From Bacteroidetes bacterium HGW-Bacteroidetes-5 (GTDB taxonomy: Bacteria > Bacteroidota > Bacteroidia > Bacteroidales > UBA932), in the NCBI GenBank assembly GCA_002842515.1, contig PHDC01000001.1, positions 1,426,001-1,490,000 of the forward strand: 64,000 nucleotides of DNA. Direction: 5' to 3'. Below are positions 55,075 through 63,214 of the stretch, piece by piece. Position 1 is the first letter of the stretch. Every line of letters begins with the position of its first letter. The position numbers were made by a program, and so were the translations under genes. Under the pieces are notes generated by a model. The model had not been told where the DNA came from, ran no database searches, and saw only the letters and a program-made list of their open reading frames with translations.

Positions 55075-55797
55075 CTAACGGTTCATAATCTTTGTTCCGG
55101 ACATAACCTCCATCTTGAGTATAGCGGCATTCAGCTCAGATTTAATCCTCTCAAGCTGCAGAACGGCCTGTACCTGCTGCCCTTTTGCGTTACTCAGTGC
55201 TCCCGGATTATTACTCCCACCTAATATAAACTCCTTCTCTGCAACCTGAAACTGAGCATCTGTAAGAATATACATCTGAATTGCCTGGTTAAGGTTTCCC
55301 AACATCTCCTGTGTCTTGGCATAAAGCTCAATAAGTCTCAGTTTTTGCTCGTCGTACCACAACTCTCTCTCTGTGCGGGTCTCCTCAATTTTGAGCTGCT
55401 GTCGTCTAATTCTGTTCCCTCTGTCAAAGAGCTGGTCCAGCGGAATCCGAAGCAGAGCTCCTGCACTATACCACATCTGTGCACTTCCGGAATATTGATA
55501 AATCATTGGATAATCAATCCCTATATTTGAGTAAGCATTCATTGCCATTACTCCATACTGATAAGATGCATAAAAACTTATATACTCCTGCCATCTCCTT
55601 CTCTCAGTTTTGAGCATCAACTCCTCTCCCTCCATTCTGTAGTTATAGAACTGGACTGTTGAACTGTTTCTTATACCTTCAAAGAGAGTCTCTATCGGAG
55701 GAAGAGTAAGAGAGAGGTACTCCTCTTGAATGTTGGTCTGAGCGTTTGCTCTTGTAAACCCCAGTATCAGTAATGCAATTATAATAATTCTCTTCAT
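55075..55797 (-). CDS. Short TolC-like exported protein
   Basis: A 240-residue exported protein with signal peptide IIIIALLILGFTRANA. The rest is helical with the pattern of an outer-membrane efflux repeat: GALLRIPLDQLFDRGNRIRR, then QQLKIEETRTERELWYDEQK and LSNAKGQQVQAVLQLERIKS. TolC proteins carry two such repeats in about 430 residues, so this is about half. It is intact, not a fragment with a broken frame. An ATG five codons upstream (55812) is also possible. Its position between the sugar-phosphate transferase and the co-polymerase genes is where a Wza-type exporter gene is often found; no such gene is present here. Confidence 0.75.
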   Translation of the reverse strand: MKRIIIIALLILGFTRANAQTNIQEEYLSLTLPPIETLFEGIRNSSTVQFYNYRMEGEELMLKTERRRWQEYISFYASYQYGVMAMNAYSNIGIDYPMIYQYSGSAQMWYSAGALLRIPLDQLFDRGNRIRRQQLKIEETRTERELWYDEQKLRLIELYAKTQEMLGNLNQAIQMYILTDAQFQVAEKEFILGGSNNPGALSNAKGQQVQAVLQLERIKSELNAAILKMEVMSGTKIMNR

Positions 55798-55814
55798 ATC
55801 TCTAAATCTCATTT

Positions 55815-56978
55815 TTATACATTCTCCTTCTGAATGAAAGCTGTAAACGTTTTAAAAATAATTCTCATATCCATCCAGAATGAGTAGTTTTTAACATAGA
55901 AAATATCCAACTGTTTCCTCTCTTCCGGAGAGAGTTTCCCGGCATCTCCTCTCTTCTCTACCTGCCATAAACCGGTAAGTCCGCTTGGCCCCAGGAATCT
56001 GTCAATGTATTGGTCTGAAGTTAGTTTTTCTGCTTCATAGAGTGGTAACGGGCGATTTCCCACAATAGACATATCTCCTTTAAGGATATTTATAAGTTGT
56101 GGAAGCTCATCTATGCTGTATTTTCGTATGAATTTCCCAACTTTTGTAATCCTTGGGTCGTTCTCATATTTTACAAAATTATTCTTGTCTTTAAGGTTCT
56201 TCTCCCTCAAAAAGGAGACCTCGGTGACTACATCATCGTCCGAAACAAAGAAATTTTCTCCGGTTCCCTCTCCGGAAACCGGAATCAGAACCTCATCACT
56301 ATAGTTGTAGTAACTCTCCTGCTCAACCTCTTTGTATTGATTCATACTCATAAACTCCTTAAGTCTTTGGTCTGCATCTTTATACATAGACCTAAACTTA
56401 AGAAAATCAAACACAATGTAGTTGCTCCCCACTCTTTTTGATTTGTAAACCACTGGACCTCTGCTCTCTATTAATATTGCAATTGCAACAATAATTAAAA
56501 TTGGCGATAAAACAATTATCGCCAAAAGGGAGAAGATGATATCAAACACTCTTTTCCATAGTGGGCAAACATAACTCCCTAGCGGCATCATATCCTTTGA
56601 TGATGAGACAATCAATGCCTGATTCCGAAATACAAAATCTATTCCGTTACGAAGTCGCTCTTCTGATACCGTTGGAGGAATTGTGTCGTTTATTCCCATT
56701 CTCTGGTATGCAGATATTTCGTCTTTGTTGATGTTTTCTGTTACCAGCACTATATATGCATAAGGGAAGCTACTTTTAAGGTATCCTATTTGCAGATTAT
56801 CTGTCTCCTGACTCCCTTTTTCAAACAGAATCATAATTGCACAATCTCCCTCTCTCTCAAGAATCTTACTCTCAGCCTCCTTGTGACCGGAAGCCACGAC
56901 CAGCTCCCTTTTTAAGAGGGATAAGAAGTGGTAGATTGTCTGTTCACTTCTTCCCACGTATATGGTAAAAACTTTCAA
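55815..56978 (-). CDS. Initiating sugar-phosphate transferase with N-terminal receiver-like domain
   Basis: A 387-residue protein. Residues 138-387 are a bacterial sugar transferase (WcaJ/PglC type) that starts repeat units on undecaprenyl phosphate. It shows a membrane hairpin at about 145-172, KFRSMYKDAD, DPRITKVGKFIRKYSIDELP (Asp-Glu pair 290-291) and IVGNRPLP. An insert of about 55 residues (210-265) precedes the DPR motif. Residues 1-120 follow the strand order of a response-regulator receiver but lack its acidic pair, its phospho-acceptor (ILFEKG) and its lysine (TIPPTVSEERL). The start overlaps the stop of the true receiver gene by four bases, so the two are made together. Confidence 0.88.
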   Translation of the reverse strand: MKVFTIYVGRSEQTIYHFLSLLKRELVVASGHKEAESKILEREGDCAIMILFEKGSQETDNLQIGYLKSSFPYAYIVLVTENINKDEISAYQRMGINDTIPPTVSEERLRNGIDFVFRNQALIVSSSKDMMPLGSYVCPLWKRVFDIIFSLLAIIVLSPILIIVAIAILIESRGPVVYKSKRVGSNYIVFDFLKFRSMYKDADQRLKEFMSMNQYKEVEQESYYNYSDEVLIPVSGEGTGENFFVSDDDVVTEVSFLREKNLKDKNNFVKYENDPRITKVGKFIRKYSIDELPQLINILKGDMSIVGNRPLPLYEAEKLTSDQYIDRFLGPSGLTGLWQVEKRGDAGKLSPEERKQLDIFYVKNYSFWMDMRIIFKTFTAFIQKENV

Positions 56979-57340
56979 GATACAATTTTTTTAAGTCTTA
57001 CTTTCAACTCCATAGGGTTAAATGGTTTAGAGATATAGTCATCTGCACCTCTCTCCAGTAGTGCAATCTTCTGCGAAGTGCTGTCTTCGCTGGATAGAAT
57101 TACAAACGGTATGGCCTTAAAAATATCATTCTTCTTAACATAGTCCAGAAAATCAACACCGGACATATTTGGCATATTGATATCTGAAATTATAAGATCC
57201 GGCAGATTTCCCTCCTGCAGCCAAGCAATTGCCCTAATTGGGTCCTCAAAATATACACACTCAAATGTCTCTGATATGTATACCTGTATAACCTTTGCGA
57301 TTGTGGGCTTGTCATCCACTATCAATACTTTCTTTTTCAC
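56975..57340 (-). CDS. Stand-alone response-regulator receiver (CheY-like)
   Basis: A 121-residue single-domain receiver. The acidic pair is VDDKP, the phospho-acceptor Asp53 is in LIISDINMPNMSG, the switch threonine position is VILSSEDS (serine), and Lys105 lies in YISKPFNP. There is no output domain. It is the first gene of the polysaccharide assembly operon and overlaps the sugar-phosphate transferase gene by four bases. The receiver-histidine kinase encoded at 58539 is the nearest candidate phosphodonor. It may act by protein contact with the pseudo-receiver of the transferase; that is inference. Confidence 0.9.
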   Translation of the reverse strand: MKKKVLIVDDKPTIAKVIQVYISETFECVYFEDPIRAIAWLQEGNLPDLIISDINMPNMSGVDFLDYVKKNDIFKAIPFVILSSEDSTSQKIALLERGADDYISKPFNPMELKVRLKKIVS

Positions 57341-57532
57341 GGCATTCTTATGGTTAAAGTAATATTTTTCTGTTGTAAAAGTATGGATAATAAAATTTTA
57401 ATACATTCCTGCACTTTGTTAATTATCAACAACCCATTTTTTTTTATTAACATAAGTGAATTAATAGTTTTAGTTTGAAAATAAAACGACTATTTTTACA
57501 TCAATTATTAATAGTTACAATTTATAACCACT

Positions 57533-58570
57533 ATGGGAGTAAAGGCAGTTAAAGTTTTTTTTAACGGTTGGGTTGTAGTTATAGGACTTTTATCTCTTGC
57601 CGTAGCATTTATAATCTCTTCTGCAGATAGGATTGATCCTGAGATATATGTGTGGCATCAGTATCCGGTAATGTTCTCCCCTCTTATTGTTCTGTTTAAC
57701 TTTTCTCTACTGGTTTATTGGCTTGTAAGAAGGAAGTTTTGGGCAATTATCCCTGTTTTAGCTCTGGTTTTAAATTTAAAGTTCATCACATCAATTGTGG
57801 GTCTAAACTTCGGCGATAACGATGTTAACAACTTTACAGGCAAAAAAATAACAGTTTCTACATTCAATGTTAACTACTTCAGCTATAAAAAAGATGTCAA
57901 TGCTCCCCGAATTGCAACAGAGATGGCAAATAAAGGGGTAGATATCCTTGCTATGCAGGAGTTTGAGCCAACTGTCTATTTCAATATCGATGAACTTCGG
58001 GGAGAGTTCGACTGCCTCCCCTATTCATCTATAAACCTTGATAAAGATCGCATAGGAATAGCCATTTTTAGCAAGCACCCAATTATCCGGAGTGAGAAAA
58101 TTAACTTTGAAAACACCGGTAATGGTGCTTTATGGGCCGATATCCTGATTCACGGAGATACTCTCAGGTTTATCTGCAACCACCTTCAGACAACGGGTTA
58201 CTACTCTACTTACGGACAGGGGATAAAATCTGTATTTAAGAAGATGGAGGAGAACTTTATTCGCCGGGCAAACCAGGTTAAGGTTGTAAGAGCGCTCATA
58301 GATAGTACAAGATATCCTGTTATTGTCTGTGGTGACTTTAACGACACCCCGCACAGTTTTGTCTATAGCTCTATGAAGGGAGATAATTTGCAAGATGCTT
58401 TTGAAAAGGCCAGATTTCAGATGGGAGGTACTTTTTTCCGAACATTGGGTCTTCTTCGGATAGATTATATTTTTCATAGCAAAGAGCTGGAGACACTCAC
58501 ATATTTTAGTGAACGATCCGACCTAAGCGACCATTTACCTATTTACTCGGTGTTGGGATATAAAAACTGA
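57533..58570 (+). CDS. Endonuclease/exonuclease/phosphatase family protein with membrane anchor
   Basis: A 345-residue protein. Three hydrophobic helices occupy about residues 10-95. The catalytic EEP domain follows (about 100-345). Its motifs are STFNVNYFSYKKD at the first strand, AMQEFEPTVYF with the metal-binding glutamate, VIVCGDFNDTPHSFVY, and SDHLPIYSVLG with the catalytic Asp-His. Membrane EEP proteins are frequent in Bacteroidota, and their substrates (nucleic acid, phosphoinositide or other phosphodiester) are mostly unknown. It lies between two minus-strand signalling/polysaccharide operons, and its end overlaps the convergent kinase gene by 32 bases. Confidence 0.9.
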   Translation: MGVKAVKVFFNGWVVVIGLLSLAVAFIISSADRIDPEIYVWHQYPVMFSPLIVLFNFSLLVYWLVRRKFWAIIPVLALVLNLKFITSIVGLNFGDNDVNNFTGKKITVSTFNVNYFSYKKDVNAPRIATEMANKGVDILAMQEFEPTVYFNIDELRGEFDCLPYSSINLDKDRIGIAIFSKHPIIRSEKINFENTGNGALWADILIHGDTLRFICNHLQTTGYYSTYGQGIKSVFKKMEENFIRRANQVKVVRALIDSTRYPVIVCGDFNDTPHSFVYSSMKGDNLQDAFEKARFQMGGTFFRTLGLLRIDYIFHSKELETLTYFSERSDLSDHLPIYSVLGYKN

Positions 58571-59666
58571 ACACAGAACCCTTTCCCTCCTCTGATGTAA
58601 ACCAAAGCTCCCCTCCATTTCTCTTCACAAATTCGTTACACAACAGTAACCCTAACCCGGACCCCTCTTCATTTCCGGTTCCAAAACTTGTAAAGTGAGT
58701 ATCAGCCTTAAAGAGAAGTTTCTGTTTCTCTTTATTGATTCCTGCACCTTGGTCTATTACATCAACTATAACTTTATCCTCCTCCTCTTTAACTACAACC
58801 TCTACTTCAGATCCATCATAGCTGAATTTCACTGCGTTACTGAGAAGATTTCTAAGCGCTGTTTTAGCCATATCTATATCTAACCTGGCAATCCTGGAGG
58901 TATTACCCGTAAGATTAACGGTAATGTTCTTTAATTTAGCAACCCCTCTTATAACCTCAACTACTCCTCTTACAAGATTCATTACATCCACATCGTCCTG
59001 ATAAACTGTACTCAGGCGCCCTGTCTGGCTCTTTGTCCATTTAAGCAGATTATCCAGAAGGGTGAAACTATCGTCAGTAAGACGATTTGCCATAATCAGA
59101 AGATCGTACATATCCGGGTCCAGAGTCTCCTTTTGGATTCCGTTAATGAGAACCTCCATTACCATCCTGATTGAAGCAATAGGAGATCGTAAATCGTGTG
59201 CAATGACCGAATAGAGCTTGTCTCTTCCTAAGATTGTCCGTTTTAACTCCTCTGTCTGGCTGGATATGGTCCTCTTGGCGTGAATGAGGGAGATCTGGTG
59301 GTTAATCCGGGTAAGAAGTTCATCTTTGTTGAATGGCTTGGAGACATAGTCTGCCGCTCCTAACTTAAAACCCTGTACAATATCTTCGGTTGAGTTAAGC
59401 GCTGAGAGGAAAATTATCGGAATCTCTGCCTTATCCGGCATCTCTTTTAGCTGGCGTGCCACCTCGTGACCGTCCATTATAGGCATCATAATATCTAAAA
59501 GGATAAGGTCCGGGTTTTGTTTTATTATTATATCAAGAGCCTCTTTACCATTGTATGCTGTAAGAGTTTTGTAACCGGCTTTTGATATTAGAAGCTTCAA
59601 AAGAAGCACATTGGCGTCAACGTCGTCTACAATAAGAATTGTAAAATCTGAATTAGTTATATCCAT
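58539..59666 (-). CDS. Receiver-histidine kinase
   Basis: A 375-residue cytoplasmic protein. An N-terminal receiver (about 8-122) has VDDVDAN, phospho-acceptor Asp58 in LILLDIMMPIMDG and Lys110 in YVSKPFN. A short coiled coil leads to the HisKA domain with His157 in SVIAHDLRSPIASIR. The ATPase domain shows NLLSNAVKFSYDGSE, DQGAGINKEKQK and EGSGLGLLLCNEF. No sensor or membrane domain is present, so the input is probably phosphorylation from another kinase or protein contact. It begins 4 bases after the uxs stop, so it belongs to the ugd-uxs transcript. That is an unusual place for a kinase. Confidence 0.93.
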   Translation of the reverse strand: MDITNSDFTILIVDDVDANVLLLKLLISKAGYKTLTAYNGKEALDIIIKQNPDLILLDIMMPIMDGHEVARQLKEMPDKAEIPIIFLSALNSTEDIVQGFKLGAADYVSKPFNKDELLTRINHQISLIHAKRTISSQTEELKRTILGRDKLYSVIAHDLRSPIASIRMVMEVLINGIQKETLDPDMYDLLIMANRLTDDSFTLLDNLLKWTKSQTGRLSTVYQDDVDVMNLVRGVVEVIRGVAKLKNITVNLTGNTSRIARLDIDMAKTALRNLLSNAVKFSYDGSEVEVVVKEEEDKVIVDVIDQGAGINKEKQKLLFKADTHFTSFGTGNEEGSGLGLLLCNEFVKRNGGELWFTSEEGKGSVFSFYIPTPSK

Positions 59667-59670
59667 CTGC

Positions 59671-60606
59671 TTATAAATCTATATTTTTGAAGTAATCTAT
59701 AGTCAACTTTAGCCCTTCGTTGAGTTCTATCACGGGTTTCCAGTCTAAAATTTTCTTTGCAAGAGAGATGTCCGGCTGCCTCTGTTTTGGATCGTCAGAG
59801 GGCAAATCTCTGTATACAAATTTTGAGGATGAACCGGTAATTTTTATAACTTTTTCTGCCAGCTCCTTAATGGTAAATTCATTTGGATTACCCACATTAA
59901 CAGGCCCAATAACAGAGTCGCCGGTAGCCATAAGCCTGGTCATTCCCTCCACAAGGTCATCTACATATTGAAAACTTCTGGTCTGACTGCCATCTCCGTA
60001 AAGTGTTATATCCTTGTTGTGCAAAGCCTGTACAATAAAATTTGAAACAACCCTGCCGTCGTTAGGGTGCATATTCGGGCCATAGGTATTAAAAATTCTT
60101 ATGATTTTTATTCTTACCCCATTCTGCCTGTGATAGTCCATAAAAAGTGACTCAGCACATCTTTTTCCTTCGTCATAACAAGATCTTATGCCTATTGGGT
60201 TTACATTCCCCCAGTAACTCTCCCTCTGAGGATGAACAATAGGGTCTCCATATACTTCGCTGGTTGAGGCCTGAAGAATTTTAGCATTCACCCTCTTAGC
60301 CAATCCAAGCATATTTATTGCACCCATAACGGATGTCTTAATAGTTTTTATTGCATTGTACTGATAATGAACCGGAGATGCGGGACAAGCAAGATTGTAT
60401 ATCTCATCTACCTCTGCGTGAAAAGGGTTAATAACATCGTGCCTGACAAGTTCAAACCGTGGATTACCAATAAGATGCATTACATTTCTCTTGGCTCCGG
60501 TGAAGAAGTTGTCAAGGCAAATTACATCATTTCCTTCGTTTATTAGCCTCGTACAAAGGTGAGAGCCTATAAAGCCGGCCCCTCCGGTTACCAATACTCT
60601 TTTCAT
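59671..60606 (-). CDS. uxs: UDP-glucuronate decarboxylase (UDP-xylose synthase)
   Basis: A 311-residue short-chain dehydrogenase/reductase. The NAD motif is [14 protein letters not shown]. The catalytic residues are in [10 protein letters not shown] (Ser-Glu) and [11 protein letters not shown] (Tyr and Lys). This YDEGKR form, together with [20 protein letters not shown], identifies UDP-glucuronate decarboxylase rather than a 4-epimerase. It makes UDP-xylose from the product of the Ugd protein encoded directly upstream, with a four-base gene overlap. UDP-xylose would be a donor for the glycosyltransferases of the neighbouring locus. Confidence 0.92.
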   Translation of the reverse strand: MKRVLVTGGAGFIGSHLCTRLINEGNDVICLDNFFTGAKRNVMHLIGNPRFELVRHDVINPFHAEVDEIYNLACPASPVHYQYNAIKTIKTSVMGAINMLGLAKRVNAKILQASTSEVYGDPIVHPQRESYWGNVNPIGIRSCYDEGKRCAESLFMDYHRQNGVRIKIIRIFNTYGPNMHPNDGRVVSNFIVQALHNKDITLYGDGSQTRSFQYVDDLVEGMTRLMATGDSVIGPVNVGNPNEFTIKELAEKVIKITGSSSKFVYRDLPSDDPKQRQPDISLAKKILDWKPVIELNEGLKLTIDYFKNIDL

Positions 60607-61928
60607 AATTTATGTGTTTTTCCTATTGAGATACATTCAAATCCCTCCTCTTTTAGCTCTTTGGCATCGTAGATATTTCTTCCGTCTACAACAATATTTC
60701 CTCTCATTGTAAGTTTAATCTGAGACCAGTGTGGCAGGCGAAACTGCTTCCACTCGGTCATTAGGGCAATAGCATCTGCGTCTTTAACAGTGAAGTAAAT
60801 ATTCTCACAATAGGTTACAGAATCTCCCAGTTTATGTTTGGCCTCCTCCATTGAAACCGGGTCAAATACCTTCACTGATGCCCCCTCGGCAAGAAGTTTA
60901 TTGATAACCACAATTGACGGCGCTTCACGCATATCATCGGTGTCCGGTTTGAAAGATAGACCCCACATTGCAATAATCTTACCTTTAAGATCTCCGTTGA
61001 ATGCCTTTTTCAGCTTTTTGTATACAATCTCTTTCTGCCTTTCGTTAACCTCCTCTACAGCCTTTACCACATTCATCTCCGCACCCAACTCTTTTCCTGT
61101 TTGAATAAGTGCCTGCACATCTTTTGGAAAACAAGAGCCCCCGTAACCGGCACCGGCATAAAGGAAGCTTGTGCCAATCCTTTTATCACTCCCTATTCCT
61201 CTGCGAACCTCATCAACATTTGCTCCCGCTATTTCGCAAAGTGCCGCAATTTCGTTCATAAAGCTGATTCTGGTTGCCAGCATTGCGTTGGCTGCATATT
61301 TTGTCATCTCTGCAGATGACACATCCATAAATATTATTGGGAAACCATTAAGCATAAATGGTTTATACAGTTTTTCCATTAAAGATCTTGCTCTCTCACT
61401 CTCTACCCCTACCACAACCCTGTCCGGGCTCATAAAATCTTTTATTGCTGCTCCCTCTTTCAAAAACTCGGGATTTGAGGCTACATCAAACTCAATTTTA
61501 ACTCCTCTTTTATTTAGCTCCTGCTCTATTGCTGCCCTTACTTTGGGAGCTGTTCCCACCGGTACCGTACTCTTTGTAACCAGTAAAACATAATCCTTCA
61601 TATTTTTACCCACTGTTCTTGCAACATCCAAAACATATTTAAGATCTGCACTGCCATCCTCGTCAGGAGGTGTCCCTACTGCGCTGAATACAACTGAAAC
61701 ATCATCTAAAACATCCACAAGATTGTTGGAGAAAAAAAGCCTGCCCTCTGCAACATTCTTATCTACAAGTTCTTTGATTCCCGGCTCATAAATGGGCATA
61801 ATGCCCTCTTTAAGCTTAGAAATCTTGTTTTTGTCTATATCAACACAAACAACATCAAGTCCCATTTCGGCAAAACAGGCTCCTGTAACCAAGCCTACAT
61901 ATCCGGTTCCAACTATTGCAATTTTCAT
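60603..61928 (-). CDS. ugd: UDP-glucose 6-dehydrogenase
   Basis: A 441-residue dehydrogenase that oxidises UDP-glucose to UDP-glucuronate with two NAD. The Rossmann motif is [20 protein letters not shown]. The substrate region has [20 protein letters not shown]. The catalytic cysteine is in [14 protein letters not shown] near residue 260. The ATG at 61928 places the Rossmann strand at the N-terminus as in all homologues; a longer in-frame start would add 13 residues across a hairpin. It is the first gene of the ugd-uxs-kinase operon and overlaps uxs by four bases. Confidence 0.95.
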   Translation of the reverse strand: MKIAIVGTGYVGLVTGACFAEMGLDVVCVDIDKNKISKLKEGIMPIYEPGIKELVDKNVAEGRLFFSNNLVDVLDDVSVVFSAVGTPPDEDGSADLKYVLDVARTVGKNMKDYVLLVTKSTVPVGTAPKVRAAIEQELNKRGVKIEFDVASNPEFLKEGAAIKDFMSPDRVVVGVESERARSLMEKLYKPFMLNGFPIIFMDVSSAEMTKYAANAMLATRISFMNEIAALCEIAGANVDEVRRGIGSDKRIGTSFLYAGAGYGGSCFPKDVQALIQTGKELGAEMNVVKAVEEVNERQKEIVYKKLKKAFNGDLKGKIIAMWGLSFKPDTDDMREAPSIVVINKLLAEGASVKVFDPVSMEEAKHKLGDSVTYCENIYFTVKDADAIALMTEWKQFRLPHWSQIKLTMRGNIVVDGRNIYDAKELKEEGFECISIGKTHKL

Positions 61929-61950
61929 AAAGTATTGGGTATTAAAAGAG

Positions 61951-61989
61951 TTATCTTTGTTTTGCACTTTTCAGGCAAAACAAAGATAA
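61951..61989. promoter_or_regulatory. Perfect 15-bp inverted repeat with a -7 box in each arm, in front of ugd
   Basis: TTATCTTTGTTTTGC (61951-61965) is the exact reverse complement of GCAAAACAAAGATAA (61975-61989); the loop is nine bases. Each arm contains TATCTTTG, a TAnnTTTG -7 box: one reads toward ugd on the minus strand (61988 to 61981), the other toward the aminotransferase gene on the plus strand (61952-61959). A TTG at 62008-62006 on the minus strand lies 17 bases from the ugd-directed box. It may be an operator, a promoter with a structured leader or a terminator of the gene ending at 62018. Confidence 0.6.
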
Positions 61990-62017
61990 TAAAAAAAAAT
62001 AGACACAATTTTAGTTT

Positions 62018-63181
62018 TTATCTTCTCAAAGAGGCGATCTCCTTTATTGCATCTATCGCAGTATCAACTTCCTCTTTGGTAGTGAACGCACCGATACTCA
62101 TCCGGACAGTACCGTGCATATCAAAAGTTCCAATCTGCACGTGAACCAAAGGTGCACACTGTAGCCCTGTTCTTACAGCAATGTTGTAGTCTACATCAAG
62201 CATAGTGCCCACATCTCCGGCTTCGAAGCCTTCAATATTAAATGACAGTACGGGATTTTTGTTCTCCCTGCCATTTGCGCAATAAGTAGTGACTCCCTCA
62301 ATCTGTTTAACGCCGTTACAGAGTCTCTCCCAAAGATCCATCTCTCTTTCGTGAATCTTCATAATACCCTCTTTGGTTATCCACTTCACCCCTGCATAGA
62401 GTCCTGCTACTCCAAGCAGGTTTAGAGTGCCGTACTCAAGTCTGTAAGGGTACTCCTCTAGATGCCCTTTGTAGGCAGATCTTACACCTGTTCCTCCGGC
62501 TCTGGTATGTTTGATTGTAACACCCTCCCTCACATAGGATCCGCCAATTCCGGTCGGTCCCATTAGACATTTATGTCCTGTAAAACAGTAGACATCAATG
62601 TTTGAGGCCTGCATATCTATATCTACCGATCCTGCACCCTGACTTCCGTCAACTACAAACAAAACTCCCTTATCCTTGCAAATCTTGCCAATCTCTGTAA
62701 TAGGCTGAATAGTCCCAAGAACATTTGAACAATGAGTTACTATTACAAACTTTGTATTCTCCTTTATTGCACTCTTGATATCCTGCGGGTCTACATACCC
62801 CTCCATATTGAAAGGAACATAGGTAACCTCGATAAGACCACTCTGTTCGTGAACATAAAGCGGTCTTAATACCGAGTTGTGCTCCAACATTGTTGTAACT
62901 ACGTGATCTCCTTTTTCTACAAGACCATTGATTATTAGATTTAGCGAATCTGTGGCATTGTAGCTGAAAGTAAGCCTGTTATGATCTTCTCCCCCATTAA
63001 AAAGCTTTGTAAGCATTTTCCTGGTGTTATTTACAACCTCCTCTGTCTCCAGTGCCGCATCAAATCCCGATCTTCCGGGACTTACTCCCTTAGTACGATA
63101 GAAGGAGTCCATAAAATTGTAAACTTCATCGGGTTTTGGAAAACTTGTCGCAGAGTTGTCCAGGTAGATAAGTTTTGACAT
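62018..63181 (-). CDS. Class V aminotransferase, cysteine desulfurase family
   Basis: A 387-residue PLP enzyme. The start YLDNSATSFPKPDEVYNFMD, the SPGRSGFDAALETEEVV region and the histidine block TTMLEHNSVLRPLYVHE are typical of the EF2568-like branch of cysteine desulfurases (TIGR01977). The PLP lysine is in CFTGHKCLMGPTGIGG. The C-terminal loop reads AVRTGLQCAPLVH, with Cys in the expected active-site position. It may deliver sulfur to an iron-sulfur or other pathway; the next gene upstream encodes an iron-sulfur oxidoreductase subunit. No other suf or isc gene is in the window. Confidence 0.87.
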   Translation of the reverse strand: MSKLIYLDNSATSFPKPDEVYNFMDSFYRTKGVSPGRSGFDAALETEEVVNNTRKMLTKLFNGGEDHNRLTFSYNATDSLNLIINGLVEKGDHVVTTMLEHNSVLRPLYVHEQSGLIEVTYVPFNMEGYVDPQDIKSAIKENTKFVIVTHCSNVLGTIQPITEIGKICKDKGVLFVVDGSQGAGSVDIDMQASNIDVYCFTGHKCLMGPTGIGGSYVREGVTIKHTRAGGTGVRSAYKGHLEEYPYRLEYGTLNLLGVAGLYAGVKWITKEGIMKIHEREMDLWERLCNGVKQIEGVTTYCANGRENKNPVLSFNIEGFEAGDVGTMLDVDYNIAVRTGLQCAPLVHVQIGTFDMHGTVRMSIGAFTTKEEVDTAIDAIKEIASLRR

Positions 63182-63214
63182 AGTAAAAAATATTAATAGC
63201 GTTATTTATTTTTG

